From Clostridia bacterium (GTDB lineage: Bacteria; Bacillota; Clostridia; Oscillospirales; Acutalibacteraceae): a stretch of DNA of 64,000 nucleotides. Within the stretch, counting starts at the first letter, position 1. Every line of letters begins with the position of its first letter. Shown in pieces: positions 8,372 through 16,134 of the stretch. The stretch spans positions 42,125 through 106,124 of the forward strand of contig JAFTLT010000021.1 in assembly GCA_017452785.1 (NCBI GenBank), given 5' to 3'. The notes beneath the pieces are model-generated. The model ran no database searches and was not told the DNA's origin. It was given only the letters and a program-made list of their open reading frames with translations. Made by a program: the position numbers and the translations under genes.

Positions 8372-9142
8372 ATGAATTACCAACTTGATTTTACAGACAA
8401 AAACGTGCTTATCACAGGTGCTGCAAGCGGCATTGGTCTTGAAAGTGCCAAGGCTTTTCTTTCCTGCGGTGCCAAGGTTTATATGGCAGACTATAACAGT
8501 GCTGCTCTTGCTGAGCAGGCAAATGAGCTCACCTCTTTGTACCCGGGTAAAATAGTACCGATAACAGCCGATATAACCGGCGAAGAAGGCATAATGAAAA
8601 TGATAGCTGCCGTTAAGGAAAACGGCGGCAGATTGGATATTCTTGTTAACAATGCAGGCATGGCACATTCAGCCTACAGCATTAACGAAAAGCCTGAGGA
8701 TTGGAATAAGGTTATTACCCTTAATCTCACAAGCCATTTCTTTGTCAGTCAGGCAATTGCAAATACATTTATGATTCCTCAGAAAAGCGGCAGAATTATC
8801 AATATGTGTTCACTCGGCGGCATAATGGGCATTCCCGGCGCTGCGGCTTACAGTGCCAGCAAGGGTGCAGTTAAGCAGATGACAAAGTCACTTGCCTGCG
8901 AATGGGCACGCTTCGGCATCACAGTTAACAGTGTTTGCCCCGGCTTTGTTGAAACACCCCTTATTAAAGATAACCTTGCCAATGAAAAATGGGTGGGTTA
9001 TATGACTATGCGCACACCAATGCGCCGTCTTGCAAAGCCCGATGATGTTGCAGGCTCCGTTCTTTTCCTTGCAAGTGAAATGGCACATTATATCACAGGC
9101 ACTGAAATTGTTGTTGACGGCGGATTTTCTTGTGGTTCGTGA
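8372..9142 (+). CDS. Short-chain dehydrogenase/reductase (SDR family)
   Basis: A 256-residue NAD(P)-dependent oxidoreductase of the classical SDR type. Rossmann motif TGAASGIG lies near residues 14-21, NNAG near 93, catalytic Ser in MCSLGG, the YSASK pair near 158-162, and a C-terminal GTEIVVDGG. Closest in feel to gluconate 5-dehydrogenase or 3-oxoacyl reductase-like SDRs; the substrate cannot be read from the sequence. The frame stays open upstream through the four-arm palindrome, but the ATG at 8372 has TAAGGAGA at proper spacing and matches the family start. Confidence 0.85.
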   Translation: MNYQLDFTDKNVLITGAASGIGLESAKAFLSCGAKVYMADYNSAALAEQANELTSLYPGKIVPITADITGEEGIMKMIAAVKENGGRLDILVNNAGMAHSAYSINEKPEDWNKVITLNLTSHFFVSQAIANTFMIPQKSGRIINMCSLGGIMGIPGAAAYSASKGAVKQMTKSLACEWARFGITVNSVCPGFVETPLIKDNLANEKWVGYMTMRTPMRRLAKPDDVAGSVLFLASEMAHYITGTEIVVDGGFSCGS

Positions 9143-9157
9143 GAACCTCTCCGTCGG

Positions 9158-9277
9158 GCAATGTCGTTAAGTTAACGACATTGCAGTGATATATCTGCTT
9201 CGCAGATGTGATATTCGCCTACGGTGAGTGATATTTTGCCTGTGGCAAAGTGATATATTTGCCCTTTTAGGGCAAAT
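9158..9277. repeat. Tandem array of five hairpins with GTGATAT linkers
   Basis: Hairpins lie at 9158-9184 (13-bp arms, 1-nt loop), 9193-9207 (ATCTGC), 9215-9227 (TCGCC/GGTGA), 9235-9249 (TTTGCC) and 9257-9277 (ATTTGCCC). Successive hairpins are joined by AGTGATAT or GTGATAT. It directly follows the dehydrogenase stop. A related array lies at 30978-31089. Confidence 0.8.
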
Positions 9278-9522
9278 GTTGTGGGTCTGCGACGCTATTA
9301 TAACAGTTTTTTAGTTAAGTCATTTCCTTAAGTTAATGACATTGCCTTCATGGGATACGAGTTGACGAAGCAGTAAGTTAGCTTCTGATTTATTAAATTT
9401 ATATTATATCTTACTGTCATAATTTCGCAGTCTTGCCTTTGCATTCTCGTCGCCCCTGAAAGGGGAGATGTCGCAGCGGAGCCTGCGTAGCTGTGACAGA
9501 GGGGTCCGGAAAGGAAACCTAT
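9278..9522. other. Intergenic region leading into the DUF559 element
   Basis: No gene seen. It holds a short imperfect palindrome (ttaagtcatttccttaag) near 9314-9331 and the first copy of a 148-bp repeat unit (9358-9505). Confidence 0.6.
9358..9505 (+). repeat. 148-bp repeat unit, copy A (left of the nuclease gene)
   Basis: Begins CGAGTTGACGAAGCAG and ends GTGACAGAGGGGT. It is nearly identical over its length to copy C at 10070-10218; a diverged partial copy B lies at 9974-10060. The last 59 bp form the left inverted repeat of the nuclease element. Confidence 0.85.
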
Positions 9523-9976
9523 ATGGAAGATGAAAAAGATTACAGTTATACGGGTTATAACAATATATTAAAAGAAAAAGCCAGAAGCCTAAGAAAAAAC
9601 ATGACACCTCAGGAGCGGCGACTTTGGTTTTGCTTTTTGAAAAGCTATCCTGTTAAAATTGTTAGTCAACGCCCAATTGGTATATACATAGCGGATTTCT
9701 ACTGTTCAAAAGCTAAATTAGTCATTGAACTTGACGGCAGTCAGCATTACACCGATGATGGTGTGGATTACGATGAAAACCGTACCTATGTTATTAAACA
9801 ATTTGGCGTAGAGGTTATACGGTTTTCTAATTATGATATAGACACAAATTTTGAGGGTGTATGTCTTGAAATAGACAGAGTAATCAGTGAGAGAATAGGT
9901 CAGCCAAGGCATTTAGTGTGACCCCTCTGTCAGAAACCGCAAGGGTTTCTGACATCTCCCCTTTCAGGGGCGACGA
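9447..9976 (+). mobile_element. Candidate mobile element: DUF559 nuclease gene between inverted repeats
   Basis: Perfect 26-bp inverted repeats (9447-9472 and 9951-9976; outer end TCGTCGCCCCTGAAAGGGG) and inner 12-bp inverted repeats (9494-9505 TGACAGAGGGGT, 9921-9932) bracket a single gene. Each end also contains a central hairpin of unrelated sequence. The gene's TGA overlaps the right repeat. Such compact architecture suggests that gene and repeats move or are maintained together. No target-site duplication was identified, so mobility is inference. Confidence 0.6.
9523..9921 (+). CDS. DUF559 / Vsr-like endonuclease-domain protein
   Basis: A 132-residue cytoplasmic protein of the DUF559 family, a PD-(D/E)XK-type fold related to very-short-patch repair endonucleases. 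Landmarks: LRKNMTPQERRLW (family N-terminal helix), SQRPIGIYIADFYC and AKLVIELDGSQHY (putative catalytic Asp and Glu), then DENRTYVIKQFGVEVIRFSN, the usual C-terminal part. The length is normal, so it appears intact. A GTG at 9493 would add ten residues inside the left repeat; the ATG at 9523 with AAAGGAAA upstream is preferred. It has no partner methylase or mutL-type neighbour; instead it sits alone between inverted repeats. Nuclease activity is inferred from the family. Confidence 0.85.
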   Translation: MEDEKDYSYTGYNNILKEKARSLRKNMTPQERRLWFCFLKSYPVKIVSQRPIGIYIADFYCSKAKLVIELDGSQHYTDDGVDYDENRTYVIKQFGVEVIRFSNYDIDTNFEGVCLEIDRVISERIGQPRHLV

Positions 9977-10069
9977 GCTGACGAAACGGAAAGTTTGCTT
10001 CTGATTTTATTATATCTTGCTGTCACAACTTTTCAGTCTTGCCTCAGCGTTATAGTCGCCACTTAAAGT

Positions 10070-10218
10070 CGAGCTGACGAAGCAGAAAGTTAACTTCTGA
10101 TTTATAAATCTTGATATTATATCCTACTGTCATAATTTCGCAGTCTTGCCTCTGCATTCTCGTCGCCCCTGAAAGGGGAGATGTCGCAGCGGAGCCTGCG
10201 TAGCTGTGACAGAGGGGT
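10070..10218 (+). repeat. 148/149-bp repeat unit, copy C (without a gene)
   Basis: Nearly identical to copy A (9358-9505), including the full left-end hairpin segment from 10160 to 10218, but with no nuclease gene after it. It is a solo end or an empty copy of the element. Confidence 0.85.
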
Positions 10219-10221
10219 AAA

Positions 10222-10247
10222 ACAAAAACCCACCAATCGGTGGGCTT
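10222..10247 (-). terminator. Terminator of the 40-residue peptide gene
   Basis: On the minus strand GCCCACC-gatt-GGTGGG is followed by TTTTTGTTTT, 14 bp after the stop codon. Confidence 0.85.
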
Positions 10248-10260
10248 TTATTTTGATTAA

Positions 10261-10383
10261 TTATTTGTTGAAGCTGTCGATTGTCTCTTCGATTGAAGCG
10301 ATTGTTTCTTCGTCAACACCGAAGAGCTTAAGAAGGTCAACAAAAAGTTCTGCGAACTTGAAAACAAGTGCCTTTACGTCCAT
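10261..10383 (-). CDS. Small acidic amphipathic peptide 1 (40 aa)
   Basis: Begins MDVKALVFKFAELFVDLLKL and ends with a Glu/Asp-rich tail (DEETIASIEETIDSFNK). The hydrophobic residues repeat every three to four positions, as in an amphipathic helix. No Cys, no signal peptide, no known family. Evidence for expression is strong for such a short gene: GGAGG 9 nt before the ATG, its own sigma-A promoter (10439-10467), and a terminator right after. It resembles its two upstream neighbours in size and character, so they are probably paralogues. PSM-like surface-active or signalling peptides are one guess; the role is unknown. Confidence 0.7.
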   Translation of the reverse strand: MDVKALVFKFAELFVDLLKLFGVDEETIASIEETIDSFNK

Positions 10384-10438
10384 CGTATATTACCTCCGTT
10401 AATATTTTCAGACAAAGCCAATTTAATTGTCTGCTAAA

Positions 10439-10467
10439 ATTATACATTAGTGTACACGATTTGTCAA
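10439..10467 (-). promoter_or_regulatory. Promoter of peptide gene 1, with palindromic spacer
   Basis: TTGACA (10462-10467), exactly 17 nt, TATAAT (10439-10444): a near-perfect sigma-A promoter. The spacer contains the palindrome GTGTACAC, and a second TTTGACAA lies just upstream, so repressor binding is possible. Confidence 0.85.
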
Positions 10468-10506
10468 CATTATTGTCAAACTTCTTTAACATTTTTAATA
10501 AAAAAG

Positions 10507-10528
10507 TGCCGACCCGTAAGGGTCGGCA
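10507..10528 (-). terminator. Terminator between peptide genes 2 and 1
   Basis: GCCGACCC-ttac-GGGTCGGC followed on the minus strand by ACTTTTTTATT. Confidence 0.9.
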
Positions 10529-10555
10529 TCTTAAGCTATTTGCAAATAACTTAAA

Positions 10556-10690
10556 TTATTCAGCGGGTGTGTAGGGGAGTTCTTCTTCTTCTGCTACGAA
10601 GCCGAAAACCTTAACCATAACATCTTCGATGAGAGCGATGAGTGCTTCCCATGAGAAATCTTCGATGAGTGCCTTGATTGCGTCTAACAT
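10556..10690 (-). CDS. Small acidic amphipathic peptide 2 (44 aa)
   Basis: Starts MLDAIKALIEDFSWEALIAL and ends in a strongly acidic, proline-containing tail (EEEELPYTPAE). The helix-forming N-terminal 33 residues and the acidic C terminus parallel the other two peptides. The SD AAGGAGG lies about 10 nt before the ATG. It shares the transcript that starts at the promoter at 10911-10939, since no terminator separates it from peptide 3, and it is closed by the terminator at 10507-10528. No known family was recognised. Confidence 0.7.
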   Translation of the reverse strand: MLDAIKALIEDFSWEALIALIEDVMVKVFGFVAEEEELPYTPAE

Positions 10691-10742
10691 TGTTAGTATC
10701 CTCCTTCTTCAGTATTTTAAAAAATTGTTTTTTTGCTCGATA

Positions 10743-10856
10743 TTAGAGAATTTCGTCGAGGTCGATTTCAGGAAGTTCAACCTTGAGAATGCTCTTTACG
10801 AATTCGATGATCTCGTTGAAAAGTGATTCGAGAGCAGCCTTGATTTCTTCTGTCAT
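10743..10856 (-). CDS. Small acidic amphipathic peptide 3 (37 aa)
   Basis: Begins MTEEIKAALESLFNEIIEFV and ends LPEIDLDEIL; about one residue in four is acidic, and the hydrophobic positions are regularly spaced. SD AAGGAGGA at 8-9 nt. It is the first gene of the peptide transcript, with a consensus promoter about 55 bp upstream. It lacks a leader, a double-glycine site or cysteines, which argues against classical bacteriocins and lactone autoinducers. Function unknown. Confidence 0.7.
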   Translation of the reverse strand: MTEEIKAALESLFNEIIEFVKSILKVELPEIDLDEIL

Positions 10857-10910
10857 TGTGAAAGTCCTCCTTATTAGATTTACTTACGAGGTATTCTCTT
10901 AAGTACTTAC

Positions 10911-10939
10911 ATTATATATAATAAAAAACATCTTGTCAA
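10911..10939 (-). promoter_or_regulatory. Promoter of peptide genes 3 and 2
   Basis: TTGACA (10934-10939), 17-nt spacer, TATAAT (10911-10916): perfect consensus hexamers. Confidence 0.9.
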
Positions 10940-11064
10940 TAGAAAATTCATATTTTTTTAAAAATATTGCATAAAATTTCACTATAAGTAATTATTATCA
11001 AAAAAACACTGTTAAATTTAATCTTTGGTTTATTTTCTTCCTTGGAATTGTGAAAATACTAACA

Positions 11065-11096
11065 AACAGCAGGTCACATTAATGCAACCTGCTGTT
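11065..11096 (-). terminator. Hairpin terminator after the purine operon
   Basis: AACAGCAGGT...ACCTGCTGTT, 10-bp stem and 12-nt loop. The better T run is on the plus strand, but it is the first hairpin with a T run beyond purL. Confidence 0.6.
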
Positions 11097-11120
11097 TTAT
11101 TTATCGCTCGCCGCGTGGGC

Positions 11121-11144
11121 GTTACTTTCTTATAAGAAAGTAAC
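11121..11144. repeat. Perfect 24-bp palindrome
   Basis: GTTACTTTCTTA followed immediately by its exact complement, 26 bp past the purL stop. Similar GTTACTTTCTT/AAGAAAGTAAC palindromes occur at gene ends in many gut bacteria. Confidence 0.75.
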
Positions 11145-11169
11145 CAAAGAATTTTGCTTATTCTGACGA

Positions 11170-14100
11170 TTATTTAAAGTATTTCACTGCGCTGCCGAAC
11201 ATCTTGATGTCATAATCACCAAGCACATTCTTATAAAGACCGTAGCCGATTCTTTCACTGTGACCCATCTTACCGAATACTCGTCCGTCAGGTGAAGTGA
11301 TACCCTCAATAGCAAACATTGAATCATTGGGGTTAAAGTGAATATCGTTTGTTGCCTTGCCGTCGAAATCAACATACTGGGTTGCAATCTGTCCGTTTTT
11401 GGCAAGCTCAAGAATTGTCTTTTCATCGCTGAGAAAACGGCCTTCACCGTGTGAAATAGGCACATTGTAGATGTCGCCAACATTTGTGTCAGCAAGCCAA
11501 GGGCTCATATTTGATGCAATTCTTGTTCTCACAATGCGTGACTGGTGGCGTGCAATTGTGTTGAATGTAAGGGTAGGCATGTTTTCCTCTGAGTCAACTA
11601 TCTTGCCATAGGGCACAAGACCCAGCTTAATAAGAGCTTGGAAGCCGTTGCAGATACCGCACATAAGACCGTCTCTCTTTTCAAGAAGGTCTGTTACCTG
11701 CTCCTTGATAGCTGCATTGCGGAAGAAGGCTGTGATAAATTTACCGCTGCCGTCGGGCTCGTCACCGCCTGAGAAACCGCCGGGAATGAATATCATCTGT
11801 GCTGTTTCAAGCTCCTTGGCAAAGGTTTCAACGCTTCTCTGAATGCCGTCAGCACTCAGGTTATTTATAACGATAATCTTGCTTTCAGCGCCTGCATCGT
11901 CCATGGCCTTAGCTGAGTCAAATTCGCAGTTTGTGCCGGGGAAAACGGGGATAAGCACCTTGGGCTTAGCTGTCTTGATAGCGGGAGCGACTCTCTTTGC
12001 ACAGTCATATGAGAAGGTCTCAACCTTTGACTTTGACTGGTCAATATTGCATGAGTAAACGCTTTCGAGCTTGTTTTCGTACACGCCTAAGAGTGCGCCG
12101 AGAGCTACTTCTTCGCCGCCCATCTTAATGGTACCATTATCAGTGATATAACCGATAGTTTCGCCTTCGTTTACATCTTCACTAACTTCAAGCAGGAAAC
12201 TGCCATAAACATATGAGAAAGCATTTTCTACGCTGATGCCGTCTGCATATGTGAAGCCAAGACCGTTACCGAAGCACATTTTCATAACTGCCTCTGCCAC
12301 GCCGCCGAAACCGGGAGTGTAGCAGGAAACTGCCTTACCGCTTCTGAGAAGCTCAGTAACCTTGTCAAACACACCAAGAAGTGATTCAGTTACGGGCAGG
12401 TGGTCACTGTCAAATTCGGGGGTAAGCTTAATAAGCTTGTTGTCTGCCTTTTTGAATTCAGGTGAAACAACATTCTCGACCTTGTCAGTTGTCACTGCAA
12501 ATGAAACGAGAGTGGGGGGTACATCAAGATTTTCAAAAGTACCGCTCATTGAGTCCTTGCCGCCGATAGCTGCAACCTTAAGGTCTTTCTGAGCCTTGAA
12601 AGCACCTAAAAGAGCTGAAAGAGGCTTGCCCCAACGCTTCGGGTCTTTGCCGGGTCTCTCGAAATATTCCTGGAAGGTGAGATAAACGTCCTCAAATGAA
12701 GCACCTGTTGCAATTAGCTTGCAGACTGATTCAATAACAGCCATATATGCGCCGTGGAAAGGTGTCTTTTCTGTATAGAAGGGATTGTAACCCCATGACA
12801 TAAGTGAGCAGTCATTGGTGTGCCCCTTTTCAGTTGAGATAAGCTGAACCATTGCCTGAATGGGAGTGAGCTGATTTTTACCTCCAAAGGGCATAAGCAC
12901 TGTGCCTGCGCCGATTGTGGAGTCGAAGCGTTCACTGAGGCCTCTCTTTGAGCAGACATTAAGGTCAGCTGCAAGAGCGTTCATATTATCTGTGAAATTG
13001 CCCTCAATTTTCTTCATGGGGCATTGAGGAGCAGCAGCCTCAATATCAATATGCTTTTCAGCACCGTTTGAGTTAAGGAAGTCACGGCTGATGTCAACGA
13101 TAGCCTTACCGTTCCAATACATTGTAAGACGCTTTTCGGCCTTAACATTTGCCACAACAGTAGCGTTAAGGTTTTCTTTCTTTGCGAGAGCGAGGAAGCC
13201 GTCAATGTTTTCTTTTTCGATAACAACAGCCATTCTTTCCTGGCTTTCACTGATTGCAAGCTCTGTGCCGTCAAGACCTTCGTACTTCTTGGGCACTGCA
13301 TTAAGGTCAATTTCGAGACCGTCTGCCAGTTCACCTATAGCAACACTGACGCCGCCTGCACCGAAGTCATTACAGCGCTTAATCATGCGGCAGGCTTCTT
13401 TGTTTCTGAAAAGTCTCTGCAGCTTTCTTTCCTCTGGTGCATTACCCTTCTGAACCTCTGCACCGCAGGTCTCAAGGCTTTCCATTGTGTGTGACTTTGA
13501 TGAGCCTGTTGCACCGCCGCAGCCGTCACGACCTGTAGCACCGCCTAAAAGGATAACAACGTCACCGTCTTCGGGGCATTCTCGTCTTACATTTTCCTGA
13601 GGAGCAGCAGCCACAACAGCACCGATTTCCATTCTCTTAGCTGTGTAGCCTTCGTGATAAAGCTCGTCAACAATACCAGTTGCAAGGCCAATCTGGTTGC
13701 CGTATGAAGAATAACCTGCAGCTGCAGTTGTAACAATCTTTCTCTGAGGCAGCTTGCCGGGAATAGTTTCAGCCACGCTCTTTAAGGGGTCACCTGCACC
13801 TGTTACACGCATAGCACCGTAAACATAGCTTCTGCCTGAAAGGGGGTCACGTATAGCACCGCCTATGCAGGTTGCAGCGCCGCCGAAGGGCTCGATTTCA
13901 GTGGGGTGGTTATGAGTTTCATTTTTGAAAAGAAGAAGCCAAGGCTCTTTTTTGCCGTCAATTTCAACTTCAATTTTAACTGTGCAAGCGTTGATTTCTT
14001 CGCTTTCATCTAATTTGTCAAGATAGCCCTTAGCTTTAAGATATTTGCCTGCAAGAGTGCCGATATCCATAAGGCATATGGGCTTTGTTCTGCCGAGCTC

Positions 14101-14859
14101 TTTTCTTGTTTCGATATAATCGTCATAAGCTCTCTGCAAAAGCTCGTCCTCAAACTTGACACTGTCAATGGTTGTCAGGAATGTGGTATGACGGCAGTGG
14201 TCTGACCAGTATGTATCAATCATACGGATTTCAGTGATAGTGGGGTTTCTGCCTTCCTTTTTGAAGTAGTCCTGACAGAAAGCTATATCATCGTTATCCA
14301 TAGCAAGAGCATACTTCTTAACAAAATCTGCAAGTCCGTCACTGTCAAGGTCAATGAAACCTTCGAGAGTTTCAACCTCAGTGGGAATGTCATATTTTGT
14401 CTTGAGCGTTTCAGCTGCTTCAAGTGAAGCCTCTCTTGACTCAACGGGGTTGATAACATACTTTTTGATTTCAGCAAGCTCTGCCTCAGTTACATCACCG
14501 TAAAGCAGATAAACCTTTGCAGTCTTGACTGTGGGTCTTTCGCCCTGTGAGATAATCTGAATACACTGAGCAGCTGAGTCAGCTCTCTGGTCAAACTGAC
14601 CGGGCAGAGGCTCAACTGCAAAAACTGTAGCCCCCTCAGTGCTGAGAGCTTCGCTTGTTATATCAAGCTGAGGCTCTGAGAAAACATTTTTAACTGCATA
14701 ATCAAAAAGTGACTTCTCAATATCTTCTGCATCATAGCGGTTGATAACACGAATATCATTTACGCTCTTGATGCCGAGCAGTGAGTTGATGTCGCCAAGA
14801 AGACCTTTTGCTTCGTTAGCGAGTTCCTTTTTCTTTTCAACATATATGCGATATACCAT
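11170..14859 (-). CDS. purL: Phosphoribosylformylglycinamidine synthase, single-chain
   Basis: Converts FGAR, glutamine and ATP to FGAM in step 4 of purine synthesis. At 1229 residues it is the large fused form (PurS-like N terminus, two AIRS-type synthase halves, C-terminal glutaminase) rather than the three-protein PurSQL of Bacillus. Visible markers: DTYWSDHCRHTTF near 230, NETHNHPTEIEPFGGAATC near 315, and the glutaminase nucleophile in GICNGFQ with histidine in PISHGEGRF. It starts one base after the purD stop, with AAGGAGG inside the end of purD, so translation is coupled. It is the last gene of the purine operon. Confidence 0.96.
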   Translation of the reverse strand: MVYRIYVEKKKELANEAKGLLGDINSLLGIKSVNDIRVINRYDAEDIEKSLFDYAVKNVFSEPQLDITSEALSTEGATVFAVEPLPGQFDQRADSAAQCIQIISQGERPTVKTAKVYLLYGDVTEAELAEIKKYVINPVESREASLEAAETLKTKYDIPTEVETLEGFIDLDSDGLADFVKKYALAMDNDDIAFCQDYFKKEGRNPTITEIRMIDTYWSDHCRHTTFLTTIDSVKFEDELLQRAYDDYIETRKELGRTKPICLMDIGTLAGKYLKAKGYLDKLDESEEINACTVKIEVEIDGKKEPWLLLFKNETHNHPTEIEPFGGAATCIGGAIRDPLSGRSYVYGAMRVTGAGDPLKSVAETIPGKLPQRKIVTTAAAGYSSYGNQIGLATGIVDELYHEGYTAKRMEIGAVVAAAPQENVRRECPEDGDVVILLGGATGRDGCGGATGSSKSHTMESLETCGAEVQKGNAPEERKLQRLFRNKEACRMIKRCNDFGAGGVSVAIGELADGLEIDLNAVPKKYEGLDGTELAISESQERMAVVIEKENIDGFLALAKKENLNATVVANVKAEKRLTMYWNGKAIVDISRDFLNSNGAEKHIDIEAAAPQCPMKKIEGNFTDNMNALAADLNVCSKRGLSERFDSTIGAGTVLMPFGGKNQLTPIQAMVQLISTEKGHTNDCSLMSWGYNPFYTEKTPFHGAYMAVIESVCKLIATGASFEDVYLTFQEYFERPGKDPKRWGKPLSALLGAFKAQKDLKVAAIGGKDSMSGTFENLDVPPTLVSFAVTTDKVENVVSPEFKKADNKLIKLTPEFDSDHLPVTESLLGVFDKVTELLRSGKAVSCYTPGFGGVAEAVMKMCFGNGLGFTYADGISVENAFSYVYGSFLLEVSEDVNEGETIGYITDNGTIKMGGEEVALGALLGVYENKLESVYSCNIDQSKSKVETFSYDCAKRVAPAIKTAKPKVLIPVFPGTNCEFDSAKAMDDAGAESKIIVINNLSADGIQRSVETFAKELETAQMIFIPGGFSGGDEPDGSGKFITAFFRNAAIKEQVTDLLEKRDGLMCGICNGFQALIKLGLVPYGKIVDSEENMPTLTFNTIARHQSRIVRTRIASNMSPWLADTNVGDIYNVPISHGEGRFLSDEKTILELAKNGQIATQYVDFDGKATNDIHFNPNDSMFAIEGITSPDGRVFGKMGHSERIGYGLYKNVLGDYDIKMFGSAVKYFK

Positions 14860-16122
14860 TTATTTTGCCTCCTTGGCTTTTTTGCCTATATCGTTTCTAT
14901 AGAATGCATTGTCAAAGCTGACTTTCTTAACCTTTTCATAAGCGCCGTTGATAGCACAGCAAAGGCAAGCACCTGTGGCAGTTACACCGAGTACTCTGCC
15001 GCCGCTTGTCTTGAGAGTGTCTCCATCGAGCACTGCACCTGCAACATAAACGCTGTCTTTAACATCGTCTGGGATTGTGATAGCAAACCCCTTGTCATAT
15101 TTCTGTGGATAACCCTTTGAAGCCATAATAACACAGCAGGCATGCTTATCGGAAAACGTAACCTCTGTTTCTGCAAGGGTACCGTCGGTGGTAGCCTTCA
15201 TAACAGTGAGCAGGTCGCTTTCGAGCAAGGGGAGCACTACCTGAGTTTCAGGGTCGCCGAAACGGCAGTTGTACTCAATAACCTTGGGGCCTTTTTCTGT
15301 TATCATAAGACCGAAATAAAGGCAGCCCTTGAAGGTGCGTCCTTCAGCATTCATAGCGTTTATAGTGGGCAGGAAAATCTTTTCCATACACTCTTTTGCA
15401 ACTGCGTCTGTGTAATAGGGGTTGGGAGCAACTGTGCCCATACCGCCTGTGTTAAGGCCTTTGTCATTGTCGAGGGCTCTCTTGTGGTCCATTGATGAAA
15501 CCATAGGAACAACAGTCTTGCCGTCTGTGAATGAAAGCACTGAAACTTCAGGGCCGGTGAGGAACTCTTCGATAACGATGTTGCTTCCGCTTTCACCAAA
15601 GACCTTATCGAGCATCATTGATTTAACTGCATCCTTTGCTTCATCTCTTGTCATAGCTATGATAACACCCTTGCCGAGAGCCAGACCGTCAGCCTTTATA
15701 ACTGTGGGAATGGGAGCAGTTTCAAGATAATCGAGAGCCTTTTCCATATCGGAGAATACTTCGTACTCTGCCGTGGGAATGCCATATTTCTTCATAAGGT
15801 TCTTTGAGAAAACCTTGCTGCCCTCGATTATTGCAGCCTTAGCCTCAGGGCCGAAGCAGGGAATGCCCATAGCGGTGAGTTTGTCAACAGCACCGAGCAC
15901 AAGCGGGTCATCGGGAGCAACAACTGCATAGTCAACGAGGTTGTTTTTTGCCCATTCGCAGATGCCGTCTATGTCTGTTGCGCTGATTGCAACACATTCT
16001 GCATCGGCAGCAATGCCGCCGTTTCCGGGCAGAGCATAGATTTTTTCAATGTCTTTGTTTTCTTTTAATTTTTTTATGATGGCGTGTTCTCTTCCTCCGC
16101 CACCTACAACCATAATTTTCAT
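14860..16122 (-). CDS. purD: Phosphoribosylamine-glycine ligase
   Basis: Joins phosphoribosylamine and glycine to give GAR, using ATP. It is an ATP-grasp enzyme of 420 residues. It shows the N-terminal MVVGGGGREHAI motif, the glycine-rich ATP loop IKADGLALGKGVIIA, and GGMGTVAPNPYY and EYNCRFGDPETQ near the active site. A GTG at 16131 is in frame, but ATG at 16122 has AGAGGTG at correct spacing and the usual N terminus. It follows glyA by 12 bp and abuts purL. Confidence 0.96.
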   Translation of the reverse strand: MKIMVVGGGGREHAIIKKLKENKDIEKIYALPGNGGIAADAECVAISATDIDGICEWAKNNLVDYAVVAPDDPLVLGAVDKLTAMGIPCFGPEAKAAIIEGSKVFSKNLMKKYGIPTAEYEVFSDMEKALDYLETAPIPTVIKADGLALGKGVIIAMTRDEAKDAVKSMMLDKVFGESGSNIVIEEFLTGPEVSVLSFTDGKTVVPMVSSMDHKRALDNDKGLNTGGMGTVAPNPYYTDAVAKECMEKIFLPTINAMNAEGRTFKGCLYFGLMITEKGPKVIEYNCRFGDPETQVVLPLLESDLLTVMKATTDGTLAETEVTFSDKHACCVIMASKGYPQKYDKGFAITIPDDVKDSVYVAGAVLDGDTLKTSGGRVLGVTATGACLCCAINGAYEKVKKVSFDNAFYRNDIGKKAKEAK

Positions 16123-16134
16123 AATCTGCACCTC

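Larger units (their letters stand above)
9922..10260. other. Repeat-filled intergenic region right of the nuclease gene
   Basis: Contains the right inverted repeat, partial repeat copy B (9974-10060), full copy C (10070-10218) and the terminator of the first peptide gene. No ORF is supported. Confidence 0.75.
10857..11169. other. Intergenic region between peptide genes and purL
   Basis: Contains the peptide promoter, an AT-rich stretch, a hairpin terminator (11065-11096) and a perfect 24-bp palindrome (11121-11144). No gene seen. Confidence 0.7.

Noticed and set aside
9158-9277. CRISPR array
   Set aside because: The repeated part is a short linker, the units between are perfect palindromes of differing sequence and length, and there are no cas genes.
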